Both the position numbers and the translations under genes were made by a program. 64,000 nucleotides of DNA from Tenacibaculum discolor (lineage in GTDB: Bacteria > Bacteroidota > Bacteroidia > Flavobacteriales > Flavobacteriaceae): contig NZ_RCCS01000007.1 in assembly GCF_003664185.1 (NCBI RefSeq), positions 186,001 to 250,000 on the forward strand. The letters run 5' to 3'. Under the pieces are notes generated by a model. The model was given only the letters and a program-made list of their open reading frames with translations, searched no databases and had not been told where the DNA came from. Positions 17,992-26,631 of this stretch are shown in pieces (position 1 is the first letter of the stretch; every line of letters begins with the position of its first letter).

Positions 17992-19644
17992 TTGCTTACA
18001 CATTTATCTATACATAATTATGCGTTAATCAATCAGTTAACGATTGATTTTACAAAAGGTTTATCTATCATTACTGGTGAAACTGGAGCAGGAAAATCCA
18101 TTTTATTAGGAGCTTTAGGTTTGGTAATGGGTAATCGTGCCGACTTATCTTCTTTAAAAGATACTGAGAAAAAGTGTATTATTGAAGCACAGTTTTCGGT
18201 AGAAGGATATGCTTTACAAGAGTTATTTGAAGAGTTAGATCTCGATTATGAACAAGAAACCATAATTCGAAGAGAAATTTTACCATCTGGTAAATCAAGA
18301 GCTTTTGTTAACGATACGCCGGTTACATTATCGGTGTTAAATGCTTTGAAAACAAAGCTCATTGACATTCATTCGCAACATCAAACCATACAGTTGTCAG
18401 ATGTGTCTTTTCAATTCTCTGTTATTGATGCCTTGGCAAAAAATCAGGCTAAAATAGCATCTTATAAAAGAGGTTTGCGCACGTATAACAAATTACGAAA
18501 AGAGCTGAAAGCACTTCAAGAAGAAACTGAAAAATCAAAAGAACAATACGAGTACAACTTACACTTGTTTAATGAGCTTGAAGAAGCGAACTTAAAAGAA
18601 GGAGAGCAAGAAATTTTAGAAGAAAAGTTAGATAAATTAAATAATATTGAAGAAATAAAGTTGAATTTATCAGAAGCTTTAGGTGTTTCGATTAATGAAG
18701 AAATAGGTATTCAAACTTTGCTAAATTCTTTAGAAGGAAGACTACAAAAGATCAGTTCTTTTTCTAAAGAATATGAAGAGTTAGCGAATCGTGTAACGAG
18801 TGTGAAAATTGAATTAGATGATGTAGTTACCGAGTTAGAAAGCGCAAATGAAGAGGTAGAGTTTAATCCTAACGAAATTGAAGAGCTCAATGATAGGTTA
18901 CAATTAATTTATAACCTTCAAAAGAAACATTCAGCATCAACTATAATAGAATTGCAAGAAATTCATGCATTATTATCAGAAAAGGTAGCACAAGTTGAAG
19001 ATGCTGGAGGAATAGTGGCTCAAAAAGAAGGAGAAATTAAAGATGTAGCTAAAAAGTTAGATGAAGTAGCGAAGATGATTACTACTTCGAGAAATAAAGT
19101 AATTCCAAAGTTGAAAAAAGAATTAGAATATCTTTTATCAGAATTAGGAATGCCAAATGCTCGTTTTGCTATTGAATTACTATCTTTAGAAGAATACTTA
19201 TCAAACGGAAAAGATAACTTACAGTTTTTATTTTCAGCTAATAAAGGGGGGAACTTTGGAGAGTTAAAGAAGGTAGCATCAGGAGGGGAATTGTCTCGAA
19301 TTATGTTATCTATAAAAAAAATATTATCTGAAAACATACAGTTACCAACTATTATTTTTGATGAAATAGATACTGGAGTATCAGGAGAGGTGTCTAATAA
19401 AATAGCAAAAATAATGCAAGATATGAGTGCTCATATGCAGGTAATAACCATTACACATTTACCTCAAATAGCTTCAAAAGGAGTACAGCATTATAAAGTG
19501 TTTAAAGGTGAAGAAAAAGGGGTAACAACCTCTAATTTAAAGTTATTGTCAGAAGACGAACGTATTAGAGAAATAGCAGAAATGTTAAGTGGAAAAGATG
19601 TTTCTGAGAGTGCTTTAACTCATGCAAAAGAATTATTAAATTAA
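17992..19644 (+). CDS. recN: DNA repair protein RecN
   Basis: SMC-like ATPase of double-strand break repair, 550 residues. Walker A GETGAGKS is at 29-36, a coiled-coil middle covers about 150-370 with a short hinge-like centre, then the signature LKKVASGGELSRIMLSIK and Walker B TIIFDEIDTGVSG. The start codon is TTG: an in-frame stop lies six bases before it (TAG at 17986) and the family's N-terminus (MLTHLSIHNYAL) begins exactly there, so no ATG alternative exists. Probably monocistronic. Confidence 0.95.
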   Translation: MLTHLSIHNYALINQLTIDFTKGLSIITGETGAGKSILLGALGLVMGNRADLSSLKDTEKKCIIEAQFSVEGYALQELFEELDLDYEQETIIRREILPSGKSRAFVNDTPVTLSVLNALKTKLIDIHSQHQTIQLSDVSFQFSVIDALAKNQAKIASYKRGLRTYNKLRKELKALQEETEKSKEQYEYNLHLFNELEEANLKEGEQEILEEKLDKLNNIEEIKLNLSEALGVSINEEIGIQTLLNSLEGRLQKISSFSKEYEELANRVTSVKIELDDVVTELESANEEVEFNPNEIEELNDRLQLIYNLQKKHSASTIIELQEIHALLSEKVAQVEDAGGIVAQKEGEIKDVAKKLDEVAKMITTSRNKVIPKLKKELEYLLSELGMPNARFAIELLSLEEYLSNGKDNLQFLFSANKGGNFGELKKVASGGELSRIMLSIKKILSENIQLPTIIFDEIDTGVSGEVSNKIAKIMQDMSAHMQVITITHLPQIASKGVQHYKVFKGEEKGVTTSNLKLLSEDERIREIAEMLSGKDVSESALTHAKELLN

Positions 19645-19694
19645 GAGTATATTTGCTTTTAAAACAAACAACGATAGACTAAAATATTTTAAAT

Positions 19695-20507
19695 ATGTAT
19701 AATTTATTAAAAGGGAAAAAAGGAATTATTTTTGGAGCATTAGATGAAAATTCTATTGCATGGAAAGTAGCTGAACGTGCTCACGAAGAAGGAGCAGAGT
19801 TTGTATTAACCAACGCACCAATAGCAATGCGTATGGGAGGTATTAAAGATTTAGCAGCGAAGACAGGATCAGAAATTATTCCAGCTGACGCAACTTCTAT
19901 GGATGATTTAAACAATTTGGTTGAAAAGTCTATGGAAATTTTAGGAGGTAAAATCGATTTTGTTTTGCACTCAATCGGTATGTCAGTTAATGTACGTAAA
20001 GGGCGTCATTATACAGATTCTAAATACGATTTTACAACTAAAGGATGGGACGTTTCAGCGGTATCTTTTCATAAAGTAATGAACGTTTTATATAACAAAC
20101 AAGCCATGAATGAGTGGGGAAGTATTGTTGCATTAACTTATATGGCAGCACAACGTGTATTCCCAGATTACAATGATATGGCTGATAACAAAGCGTATTT
20201 AGAAAGTATTGCACGTAGTTTTGGATATTTCTTCGGAAGAGATCACAAAGTACGTGTAAACACAATATCTCAATCACCTACACCTACAACTGCAGGACAA
20301 GGAGTAAAAGGATTTGACGGATTTATTTCGTATGCTGAAAAAATGTCTCCATTAGGAAATGCAACAGCATTAGAATGTGCTGATTATACAATCTCATTAT
20401 TCTCAGATTTAACTAAGAAAGTAACATTACAAAACTTATTCCACGATGGAGGTTTCTCTAATATGGGAGTGAGTGATGCGGTAATGGAAAGATTTACTGA
20501 AGAATAA
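19695..20507 (+). CDS. fabI: Enoyl-[acyl-carrier-protein] reductase (NADH), FabI
   Basis: Last reduction of the fatty-acid elongation cycle. 270 residues, short-chain dehydrogenase fold. Nucleotide-binding start KKGIIFGALDENSIAW, the SIGMS stretch at 93-97, and the FabI catalytic pair Y159 and K166 in the Y-x6-K spacing (YNDMADNK). Target of triclosan in other bacteria. Ends in a strong terminator at 20535-20564. Confidence 0.96.
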   Translation: MYNLLKGKKGIIFGALDENSIAWKVAERAHEEGAEFVLTNAPIAMRMGGIKDLAAKTGSEIIPADATSMDDLNNLVEKSMEILGGKIDFVLHSIGMSVNVRKGRHYTDSKYDFTTKGWDVSAVSFHKVMNVLYNKQAMNEWGSIVALTYMAAQRVFPDYNDMADNKAYLESIARSFGYFFGRDHKVRVNTISQSPTPTTAGQGVKGFDGFISYAEKMSPLGNATALECADYTISLFSDLTKKVTLQNLFHDGGFSNMGVSDAVMERFTEE

Positions 20508-20534
20508 GATCTTTATAGAAATAGAATTATAGAT

Positions 20535-20564
20535 AAAAAGCAAATCGTTAGATTTGCTTTTTTT
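20535..20564 (+). terminator. Rho-independent terminator of fabI
   Basis: GCAAATC (20540-20546) pairs with GATTTGC (20551-20557), loop GTTA, extended by A and T runs. Confidence 0.92.
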
Positions 20565-20579
20565 ATTGATAGTTATAAT

Positions 20580-21353
20580 ATGAGCAATATTTTACACATT
20601 GAAAAAGAGTTAGCACCGTTAAGGAAGCAACTAAAGGAACATGAACTATATAACTCGTTAGAGCATATTGACGATGTAAAATTATTTATGGAATCGCATG
20701 TATTTGCTGTGTGGGATTTCATGTCACTATTAAAAGCGTTACAAAGAGAGCTTACCTGTGTAAAGTTACCTTGGTTACCTGCTGTAAATACCAAAACGGC
20801 ACGTTTTATCAATGAAATTGTTTTAGGTGAAGAAACTGATATTAATGAATTAGGAGAACCAAAGAGTCACTTTGAAATGTATATTGATGCGATGCGTCAA
20901 GCAGGAGCTAGCATTGATGAAATTTCAAACTTTATTTCAGGTATTATTGATGGAAGACCAGTTGAGGAAGCAATGCAAAATTGTTCAATTATTGAAGAAG
21001 TAAAAGACTTTGTAAACTTTTCTTTTGAAGTAATTAAAACAAATCAACCACATATTATAGCATCGAGTTTTACTTTTGGTAGAGAAGATGTAATACCAGA
21101 TATGTTTTTAGAAATTGTAAAAAATACTGAAGAAAAAGAAGGAAGTTCTTACAGTAAGCTTAAATATTATTTAAACAGACATATTGAATTAGATGGAGAT
21201 GAACACGGACCGTTATCGTTACAAATGATAGAAGAGTTGTGTGGAGAAGATCAACAAAAGTGGGATGATGTGTTGTTTTATGCTAAGGAATCTTTGGAGA
21301 AAAGAATACAACTTTGGAATGGAATAGCTCAACAAATTAAACAAAGAGCTTAG
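20580..21353 (+). CDS. DUF3050 family protein
   Basis: 257-residue soluble protein matching the DUF3050 family, all-helical with a haem-oxygenase-like look. Characteristic parts are [20 protein letters not shown] with a conserved His, [51 protein letters not shown] and [18 protein letters not shown]. The conserved His, Glu and Asp residues suggest a di-metal centre, but no reaction is proven. Six bases separate it from the following glycosyltransferase, so they form a two-gene operon. Confidence 0.8.
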   Translation: MSNILHIEKELAPLRKQLKEHELYNSLEHIDDVKLFMESHVFAVWDFMSLLKALQRELTCVKLPWLPAVNTKTARFINEIVLGEETDINELGEPKSHFEMYIDAMRQAGASIDEISNFISGIIDGRPVEEAMQNCSIIEEVKDFVNFSFEVIKTNQPHIIASSFTFGREDVIPDMFLEIVKNTEEKEGSSYSKLKYYLNRHIELDGDEHGPLSLQMIEELCGEDQQKWDDVLFYAKESLEKRIQLWNGIAQQIKQRA

Positions 21354-21359
21354 GTTATA

Positions 21360-22313
21360 ATGGACTTAAAGTTTTCAATAATAGTACCTGTTTATAATCG
21401 ACCACAAGAGGTTGATGAGTTGTTAGAAAGCTTAACCAAACAAGGTTTTCAAGATGATTTTGAGGTATTAATTGTTGAAGATGGTTCTGAAAATTTATCT
21501 GAAGAAATTGTAAAAAAGTACACTTCACAACTCAATCTAAACTATTTTTATAAAGAGAATAGTGGGGCAGGAGCAAGTCGTAATTATGGAATGCAAAGAG
21601 CATCAGGAAACTACTTTATTATTTTAGACTCCGATGTTATTGTTCCCCCACAATACCTTTCTGAAGTTAAAAAAGCATTAGAAGAGAATTATACAGATGC
21701 TTTTGGAGGTCCAGACGCAGCACATCCTAATTTCACTGCTTTACAAAAAGCTATTAATTATTCGATGACTTCGGTGTTAACAACTGGAGGAATTAGAGGA
21801 AAGAAAAAATCCGTAGGAAAATTTCAACCTAGAAGCTTTAACTTAGGGCTATCGCAGATAGCTTTTAGTAAGACAAGAGGTTTTGATAATCTCAAGGTTG
21901 GTGAAGATATCGATTTAACTTTCCGCCTATGGGAAAGTAGTTTTGAAACACAATTAATAGAAAATGCTTTTGTATACCACAAACGTAGGAGTACTATTAA
22001 GCAGTTTTTTAATCAAACCTTTTCTTTTGGAACAGCAAGACCTATTTTAAACAAAAAATATCCTGAAACAGCAAAATTAACCTATTGGTTTCCGAGTTTA
22101 TTTATTATTGGAATTGATATTGCGATTATAGCACTATTTTTTGGGTATTGGCAGTTGTTAATTTTTTATGGAGGGTATTTTACTTGTATTTTTCTAGACT
22201 CTCTAATTCAAAATAAAAACCTAAAAGTAGCTTTGTTGAGCATAGTGACGACTATTACTCAGTTTTATGGTTATGGATTAGGCTTTTTAGAATCTAAATT
22301 TCTAAAAAAATAA
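21360..22313 (+). CDS. Family 2 glycosyltransferase
   Basis: 317 residues: a GT-A domain opening with FSIIVPVYNRPQEVDELLESL, the nucleotide-binding VEDGS, metal-binding LDSDV, and a later VGEDIDLTFRLWES (acceptor-site acidic pair). Two or three hydrophobic segments at about 240-310 anchor it in the inner membrane. It likely adds a sugar to a lipid carrier or envelope glycan; donor and acceptor unknown. Not in the polysaccharide cluster (49-55 kb). Ends at a bidirectional terminator. Confidence 0.87.
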   Translation: MDLKFSIIVPVYNRPQEVDELLESLTKQGFQDDFEVLIVEDGSENLSEEIVKKYTSQLNLNYFYKENSGAGASRNYGMQRASGNYFIILDSDVIVPPQYLSEVKKALEENYTDAFGGPDAAHPNFTALQKAINYSMTSVLTTGGIRGKKKSVGKFQPRSFNLGLSQIAFSKTRGFDNLKVGEDIDLTFRLWESSFETQLIENAFVYHKRRSTIKQFFNQTFSFGTARPILNKKYPETAKLTYWFPSLFIIGIDIAIIALFFGYWQLLIFYGGYFTCIFLDSLIQNKNLKVALLSIVTTITQFYGYGLGFLESKFLKK

Positions 22314-22339
22314 AAGCTCCCAATTTCTTGAGAGCTTTT
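22312..22339. terminator. Bidirectional terminator
   Basis: AAAAGCTC (22312-22319) and GAGCTTTT (22332-22339) form an 8-bp stem between the convergent glycosyltransferase and arsC-like genes. Confidence 0.8.
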
Positions 22340-22346
22340 AAAAAAA

Positions 22347-22688
22347 TTAAATAATTTCTTTTATGTTTTCTGGCGGTCTGCCTACTACAGCTTTATTTCC
22401 ATTAATTACAATAGGTCTTTCTATTAACTTTGGATTTTTAGCCATTGCTGTAATAATCTCAGCGTCTGATAGTTCTTTTCCTTTATATTCCTCTTTCCAA
22501 ATTTTTTCATTTTTACGAACTAAATCAATCGGAGAAATATTTAAAAGATTAATAATTTCTTTTAATTCTTCTTCAGAAGGAATAGTATCTAAATATTTTA
22601 CGGTTTTAAACTCTTTACCAGAGTTTTCTAAAATTTCTAAACCTTGTCTTGATTTAGAACAACGTGGATTGTGGTATATTTTTATCAT
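22347..22688 (-). CDS. arsC: ArsC-family protein (glutaredoxin-type arsenate reductase or related)
   Basis: 113 residues, thioredoxin-like ArsC fold. Active-site C10 in IYHNPRCSKSRQGLEIL and the conserved Arg-containing KLIERPIVINGNKAVVGRP near the C-terminus, which bind oxyanion in true ArsC. No other arsenic gene is near, so it may equally be a housekeeping YffB-type member. 19 bases downstream of prfB and probably co-transcribed with it. Confidence 0.85.
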   Translation of the reverse strand: MIKIYHNPRCSKSRQGLEILENSGKEFKTVKYLDTIPSEEELKEIINLLNISPIDLVRKNEKIWKEEYKGKELSDAEIITAMAKNPKLIERPIVINGNKAVVGRPPENIKEII

Positions 22689-22707
22689 TTTAATGAGTTT
22701 TATAGTT

Positions 22708-23802
22708 TTAATCTTCTTTTTGTCCCATCATCATTAAATAAGCTTTTAAAAACGGATTGATATTTCCGTCCATAACCGCATCTACATTTCCTGTTTCATG
22801 AGCGGTACGTACATCTTTAACTAACTTATATGGGTGCATTACGTAATTACGAATTTGGCTTCCCCATTCATTTTTCATCTTATTTGCTTCAATTTCATCA
22901 CGAGCAGCTAAACGTTTTTGTAATTCAATTTCATACAATTGTGATTTTAACATTTGCATAGCTGTAGCTCTGTTATCGTGTTGTGAACGAGAGTTAGAAC
23001 ATTGAATTTGAATTCCTGTTGGTTTATGTAATAATTGAACCTTAGTTTCAACTTTATTTACATTCTGTCCTCCAGCTCCACTAGAACGAGCTGTGGTAAT
23101 TTCAATATCAGCAGGATTAACTTCTATTTCAATTGAATCATCAGCAACAGGGTATACATATACAGAAGCAAATGAGGTGTGACGTTTTGCATTACTATCA
23201 AAAGGAGATATACGAACCAAACGGTGCACGCCGTTTTCACCTTTTAACCATCCGAAGGCATAATCACCATCAAATTCTAAAGTAACCGTTTTTATACCAG
23301 CAACATCACCCTCTTGGTAGTTTAAAGTTTTTATTTTATAACCTTGCTTTTCTGCCCACATGGTATACATACGAGTAAGCATCTCTGCCCAATCACAACT
23401 TTCTGTTCCTCCTGCACCAGCTGTAATTTGTATCGTAGCACTTAAACTATCACCTTCTTCAGAAAGCATGTTTTTAAATTCAATATCTTCTAAGAAAGTA
23501 GCTGTTTTTTTAAACTGTGTTGTAAGTTCATTTTCATCAACATCACCTTCTTTATAAAAGTCATATAGTACAGTTAAATCATCATTCATAGCTAGAACAG
23601 CATTGTAATCTTCTACCCATTTCTTTTTAAAACGAAGTAATTTCATTACAGCTTCAGCCTCTTTCGGGTTGTTCCAAAAATTGGGGTTAGCTGTTTTTTC
23701 TTCTTCATTTGAAATTTCAATTAACTTCTTGTCAATTTCTAAATATCCTTTTAACTTGCCAATTCGTTCAGCGATATTTTTAAGCTGTTCGTGTGTAATC
23801 AT
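22708..23802 (-). CDS. prfB: Peptide chain release factor 2
   Basis: Releases peptides at UGA and UAA. 364 residues: stop-recognition motif SPF at 199-201 identifies RF2 rather than RF1, and GGQ is at 244-246. In most bacteria prfB is interrupted after about 25 codons by an in-frame UGA and needs a +1 frameshift for expression. Here the same region ([13 protein letters not shown], codons 16-28) runs through without a stop, so that autoregulation is absent. A -7 element (23808-23815) ends five bases before the ATG, so the mRNA may be leaderless. Confidence 0.96.
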   Translation of the reverse strand: MITHEQLKNIAERIGKLKGYLEIDKKLIEISNEEEKTANPNFWNNPKEAEAVMKLLRFKKKWVEDYNAVLAMNDDLTVLYDFYKEGDVDENELTTQFKKTATFLEDIEFKNMLSEEGDSLSATIQITAGAGGTESCDWAEMLTRMYTMWAEKQGYKIKTLNYQEGDVAGIKTVTLEFDGDYAFGWLKGENGVHRLVRISPFDSNAKRHTSFASVYVYPVADDSIEIEVNPADIEITTARSSGAGGQNVNKVETKVQLLHKPTGIQIQCSNSRSQHDNRATAMQMLKSQLYEIELQKRLAARDEIEANKMKNEWGSQIRNYVMHPYKLVKDVRTAHETGNVDAVMDGNINPFLKAYLMMMGQKED

Positions 23803-23807
23803 AAATG

Positions 23808-23815
23808 CAAAAATA
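23808..23815 (-). promoter_or_regulatory. Bacteroidota -7 element next to the prfB start
   Basis: Minus strand TATTTTTG, exact TAnnTTTG, five bases from the prfB ATG (23802). Confidence 0.5.
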
Positions 23816-23838
23816 CATTTTATAAATCGTAGTTAGAA

Positions 23839-24864
23839 ATGGAAATAAACTTAATAAGTGATACTGTAACGAAGCCAACTAAAGGAATGTTGGAAGCAAT
23901 GATGAGTGCTAAGGTAGGAGATGATGTTTTTAAAGCAGATCCAACAGTAAATTTACTACAAGAAAAAGTAGCTGATATGTTTGGAATGGAAGATGCTTTA
24001 TTTTTTCCTTCGGGAACCATGGCAAATCAAACTGCGATAAAAATTCATACACAGCCAGGGGATAGAATGTTTTGTGATAAATGGGCACATGTATATAATT
24101 ATGAAGGAGGAGGAGCTGCATTTAATGCGGGGGTAACTTCTTGTTTGATTGATGGAGATAGAGGAATGTTTACAGCTAAACAGTTAGATGGTTTAGTTGG
24201 AGGAAGAAATGATATCCATACTCCATACAGTAGATTAGTTTGTGCTGAAAATACTACAAATAAAGGAGGTGGTGCTTGTTGGGATTTTGAAGAATTGCAA
24301 AAGATTCAAAAAGTAGCTAAAGCAAATGATTTGGCATATCATTTAGATGGAGCACGTTTATTTAATGCCTTGGTAGCAAAAAATGAAGCTCCAAAGCAAT
24401 ATGGAGAGTTATTTGATACGATTTCAATTTGTTTGTCAAAAGGATTAGGAGCTCCTGTAGGATCTGTATTAGTGGGTAGTAAAGCTCATATTGAAAAAGC
24501 ATTACGTGTACGTAAGTTATTTGGTGGAGGAATGCGTCAAGCAGGTTTTTTAGCAGCAGCTGGAATTTATGCTCTAGATAATCAGGTAGAACGTTTAGCT
24601 GAAGACCATCAGAAAGCAAAGGAAATAGGAACTGTTTTAGAAAAATGTTCGTACGTAGTAAAAGTGGAACCTATAGAAACGAATATTGTTATTTTTTATG
24701 TTGAAGATTCAATAAATCCAGATGACTTTATGAAAAAGATGGCAGAAAGAGGTGTATTACTAATTTCAATGGGTGAAGGAAAAATCCGTATTGTAACACA
24801 TTTAGATTATACGGATGATATGCATGAAAAGCTACTAGAAGAATTGAAAGCGTTTTCAGAGTAA
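23839..24864 (+). CDS. ltaE: Low-specificity L-threonine aldolase
   Basis: PLP enzyme splitting L-threonine (and allo-threonine) into glycine and acetaldehyde. 341 residues, fold type I. PLP lysine K201 in [19 protein letters not shown] at 168-173 supplies the aspartate and arginine that hold PLP and substrate; [12 protein letters not shown] is at 55-66. Divergent from prfB across 36 bases. Ends at a terminator shared with the convergent membrane gene. Confidence 0.93.
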   Translation: MEINLISDTVTKPTKGMLEAMMSAKVGDDVFKADPTVNLLQEKVADMFGMEDALFFPSGTMANQTAIKIHTQPGDRMFCDKWAHVYNYEGGGAAFNAGVTSCLIDGDRGMFTAKQLDGLVGGRNDIHTPYSRLVCAENTTNKGGGACWDFEELQKIQKVAKANDLAYHLDGARLFNALVAKNEAPKQYGELFDTISICLSKGLGAPVGSVLVGSKAHIEKALRVRKLFGGGMRQAGFLAAAGIYALDNQVERLAEDHQKAKEIGTVLEKCSYVVKVEPIETNIVIFYVEDSINPDDFMKKMAERGVLLISMGEGKIRIVTHLDYTDDMHEKLLEELKAFSE

Positions 24865-24866
24865 AT

Positions 24867-24900
24867 TAAAAAAAGAGGTTGTCAACGACCTCTTTTTTTA
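24867..24900. terminator. Bidirectional terminator between ltaE and the membrane gene
   Basis: GAGGTTG...CGACCTC stem with A and T runs on both sides. It overlaps the stop codon of the minus-strand gene. Confidence 0.9.
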
Positions 24901-25518
24901 ATTTACTTGTTCAAGCTTCGCTAACTCTTTATAGTTTTTATTCAACTTTCGTAGTAAAATACCATATAGTAGTTGGTAAAATAACCAATATAGACCTATA
25001 ATTATAATTATAAGGAAAATAGAAACAACAATTACAGTTATATAAAAAGTAGCAGTATGAGCATGCTCTTCGTTTAAAAGGGTTTGAGTTATGGTAATAA
25101 GGGCAACAATAAAAACAAAACTTAAATTAATAAAAACATAAGCTTTAACTGTTTTACGAGTTTTTAAAATTTTAGACATTAAAACTTTAGTGTTATCTGA
25201 AGTAGAAATACTTTTGTAGTTTTTATAAAAACGTATTAAGAAATAAATGATTATTAAATAAGAAAGTATCTCAATTTCGAGCATGTAATTTCCTATAAAA
25301 TGACCTTTTAAAGCATCATAATCATTAGGATTGACTCTAAAGAAACAATTAATAACAGCTACAAAAATGAACTCTAAAAGGCCAATAATAAAAATCCATT
25401 TTACTATTGATGATGACTTGGAGTGTGCCATTCTATAGATATCAACCCTAGAAACTTTGTTAGTTTCTTCTGATTGATTACCCCAAGCTTTTTTATATTT
25501 ATCTAAATCTAAATCCAT
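24898..25518 (-). CDS. Membrane protein co-encoded with an ECF sigma factor (possible anti-sigma)
   Basis: 206 residues: a cytoplasmic N-terminal 38 or so residues (MDLDLDKYKKAWGNQ) followed by four predicted membrane helices at about 39-60, 80-98, 125-145 and 158-185, then a short charged tail. It begins six bases after the sigma factor gene, the usual place for an anti-sigma factor. There is no ZAS zinc motif, and the N-terminal segment resembles small membrane proteins found after sigma genes in flavobacteria. An anti-sigma role is inferred from position only. Confidence 0.6.
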   Translation of the reverse strand: MDLDLDKYKKAWGNQSEETNKVSRVDIYRMAHSKSSSIVKWIFIIGLLEFIFVAVINCFFRVNPNDYDALKGHFIGNYMLEIEILSYLIIIYFLIRFYKNYKSISTSDNTKVLMSKILKTRKTVKAYVFINLSFVFIVALITITQTLLNEEHAHTATFYITVIVVSIFLIIIIIGLYWLFYQLLYGILLRKLNKNYKELAKLEQVN

Positions 25519-25524
25519 TTATAA

Positions 25525-26019
25525 CTATGGGTTTAATACTTTTTTCAATTTATCTTTTGCTCTATTCATTTTCACACGAGCATTTACCTCACTAATACCT
25601 AAAGTTTCAGAGATTTCTTTGTAAGGTTTATCTTCTAGGTATAAAAAAATTAATGCCTTATCAATATCATTTAATTTACGGATAGCACCATACAGAGCTT
25701 TTAACTGTACCTCCTCAGTATCATCATACTCTTCAGCTTTAATTTTAAAAGAATAATCTGTAAAATCTTGTGTTTTTATACTTCTTGTTGATTTTCTGTA
25801 TAAAGAAATAGCAGTATTTAATGCTACTCGATACATCCAAGTGCTAAACTTTGCATCTCCTCTGAACTTACTATAGTTTTTCCATAACTGAATGGTAATT
25901 TCTTGAAACAAATCATTATGAGCTTCTTGGTTAGTAGTATAAATCCTACAGACCTTATGCACAATGTTTTGATTGGCTTCGAAATCAGTTAAAAATTTAT
26001 TTTCTAATTCTTTTTTCAC
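25525..26019 (-). CDS. ECF-type RNA polymerase sigma factor
   Basis: 164 residues with region 2 (HNDLFQEITIQLWKNYSKF and KFSTWMYRVALNTAISLYRK) and region 4 (IRKLNDIDKALIFLYLEDKPYKEISETLGISEVNARVKMNRAK). No region 3, as in the SigE/ECF group. Start is GTG; no in-frame ATG lies between it and the promoter-like element upstream. Forms a two-gene operon with the downstream membrane protein. Regulon and signal unknown; no copy of its own promoter is obvious. Confidence 0.9.
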   Translation of the reverse strand: MKKELENKFLTDFEANQNIVHKVCRIYTTNQEAHNDLFQEITIQLWKNYSKFRGDAKFSTWMYRVALNTAISLYRKSTRSIKTQDFTDYSFKIKAEEYDDTEEVQLKALYGAIRKLNDIDKALIFLYLEDKPYKEISETLGISEVNARVKMNRAKDKLKKVLNP

Positions 26020-26053
26020 TAAGTTTAGTAGAGTTGATATGTTATAAGTAGCT

Positions 26054-26061
26054 CAAAAATA
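26054..26061 (-). promoter_or_regulatory. Bacteroidota -7 element for the sigma factor operon
   Basis: Minus strand TATTTTTG, exact match, 34 bases before the GTG start. Confidence 0.45.
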
Positions 26062-26170
26062 CAAATTGTTACAGCTCATCCTAAAAATAATACAACTCAG
26101 TTTGTTTTTATTTTAGAAATAAAGTCTTTGATGAATATTTGTGTCATAATTAACCATAAAAAATAACACG

Positions 26171-26587
26171 ATGAAAATCTTAATACACATTTTTGTTATA
26201 GCAATTTTGTTTACTATTGAAACAGTGTCAGCTCAAAACAAAACAATTACAGCAACAGTTGTAAACGTTACTTCTGACAAAGGAAAAGTAAAGTTCGCTT
26301 TATACACTAAAGAGAACTTTAGAAAAGAACCATTGGAAGCTAAAGAATCACTAGTAAAAGAAGGAAAAAGCACTGTGGTTTTTGAAAAAGTACCTGTTGG
26401 TGAGTATGCTATTATTTGTTTTCATGATGCAAACAATAATAATAGAATGGATTTTGAACCTAACGGAATGCCTTTAGAAGATTATGGTGCATCAAATAAT
26501 AATTTATCACGTTTTGGACCACCTCAATATGATGCCGCAAAATTCTTAGTTAAGGATAAAGATGTATCTTTCGATATTAAATTTTAA
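26171..26587 (+). CDS. Secreted DUF2141 protein
   Basis: 138 residues: signal peptide (cleavage after VSAQ near residue 22), then the DUF2141 domain, recognised by KGKVKFALYTKENF, the VPVGEYAIICFHDANNNNRMDF stretch (Asp/Asn-rich loop), GMPLEDYGASNN and FGPPQYDAAKF. A single immunoglobulin-like beta sandwich is expected; function unknown. It lies 44 bases before the histidine kinase gene and may be co-transcribed. Confidence 0.83.
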   Translation: MKILIHIFVIAILFTIETVSAQNKTITATVVNVTSDKGKVKFALYTKENFRKEPLEAKESLVKEGKSTVVFEKVPVGEYAIICFHDANNNNRMDFEPNGMPLEDYGASNNNLSRFGPPQYDAAKFLVKDKDVSFDIKF

Positions 26588-26631
26588 TGAACTAAGGTAA
26601 ACTTAAGTTTGTAGTAAATAAAAGAAAAGAA

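Noticed and set aside
20038-20277. 79-codon minus-strand frame inside fabI
   Set aside because: Lies fully within a conserved gene; no promoter or start context.
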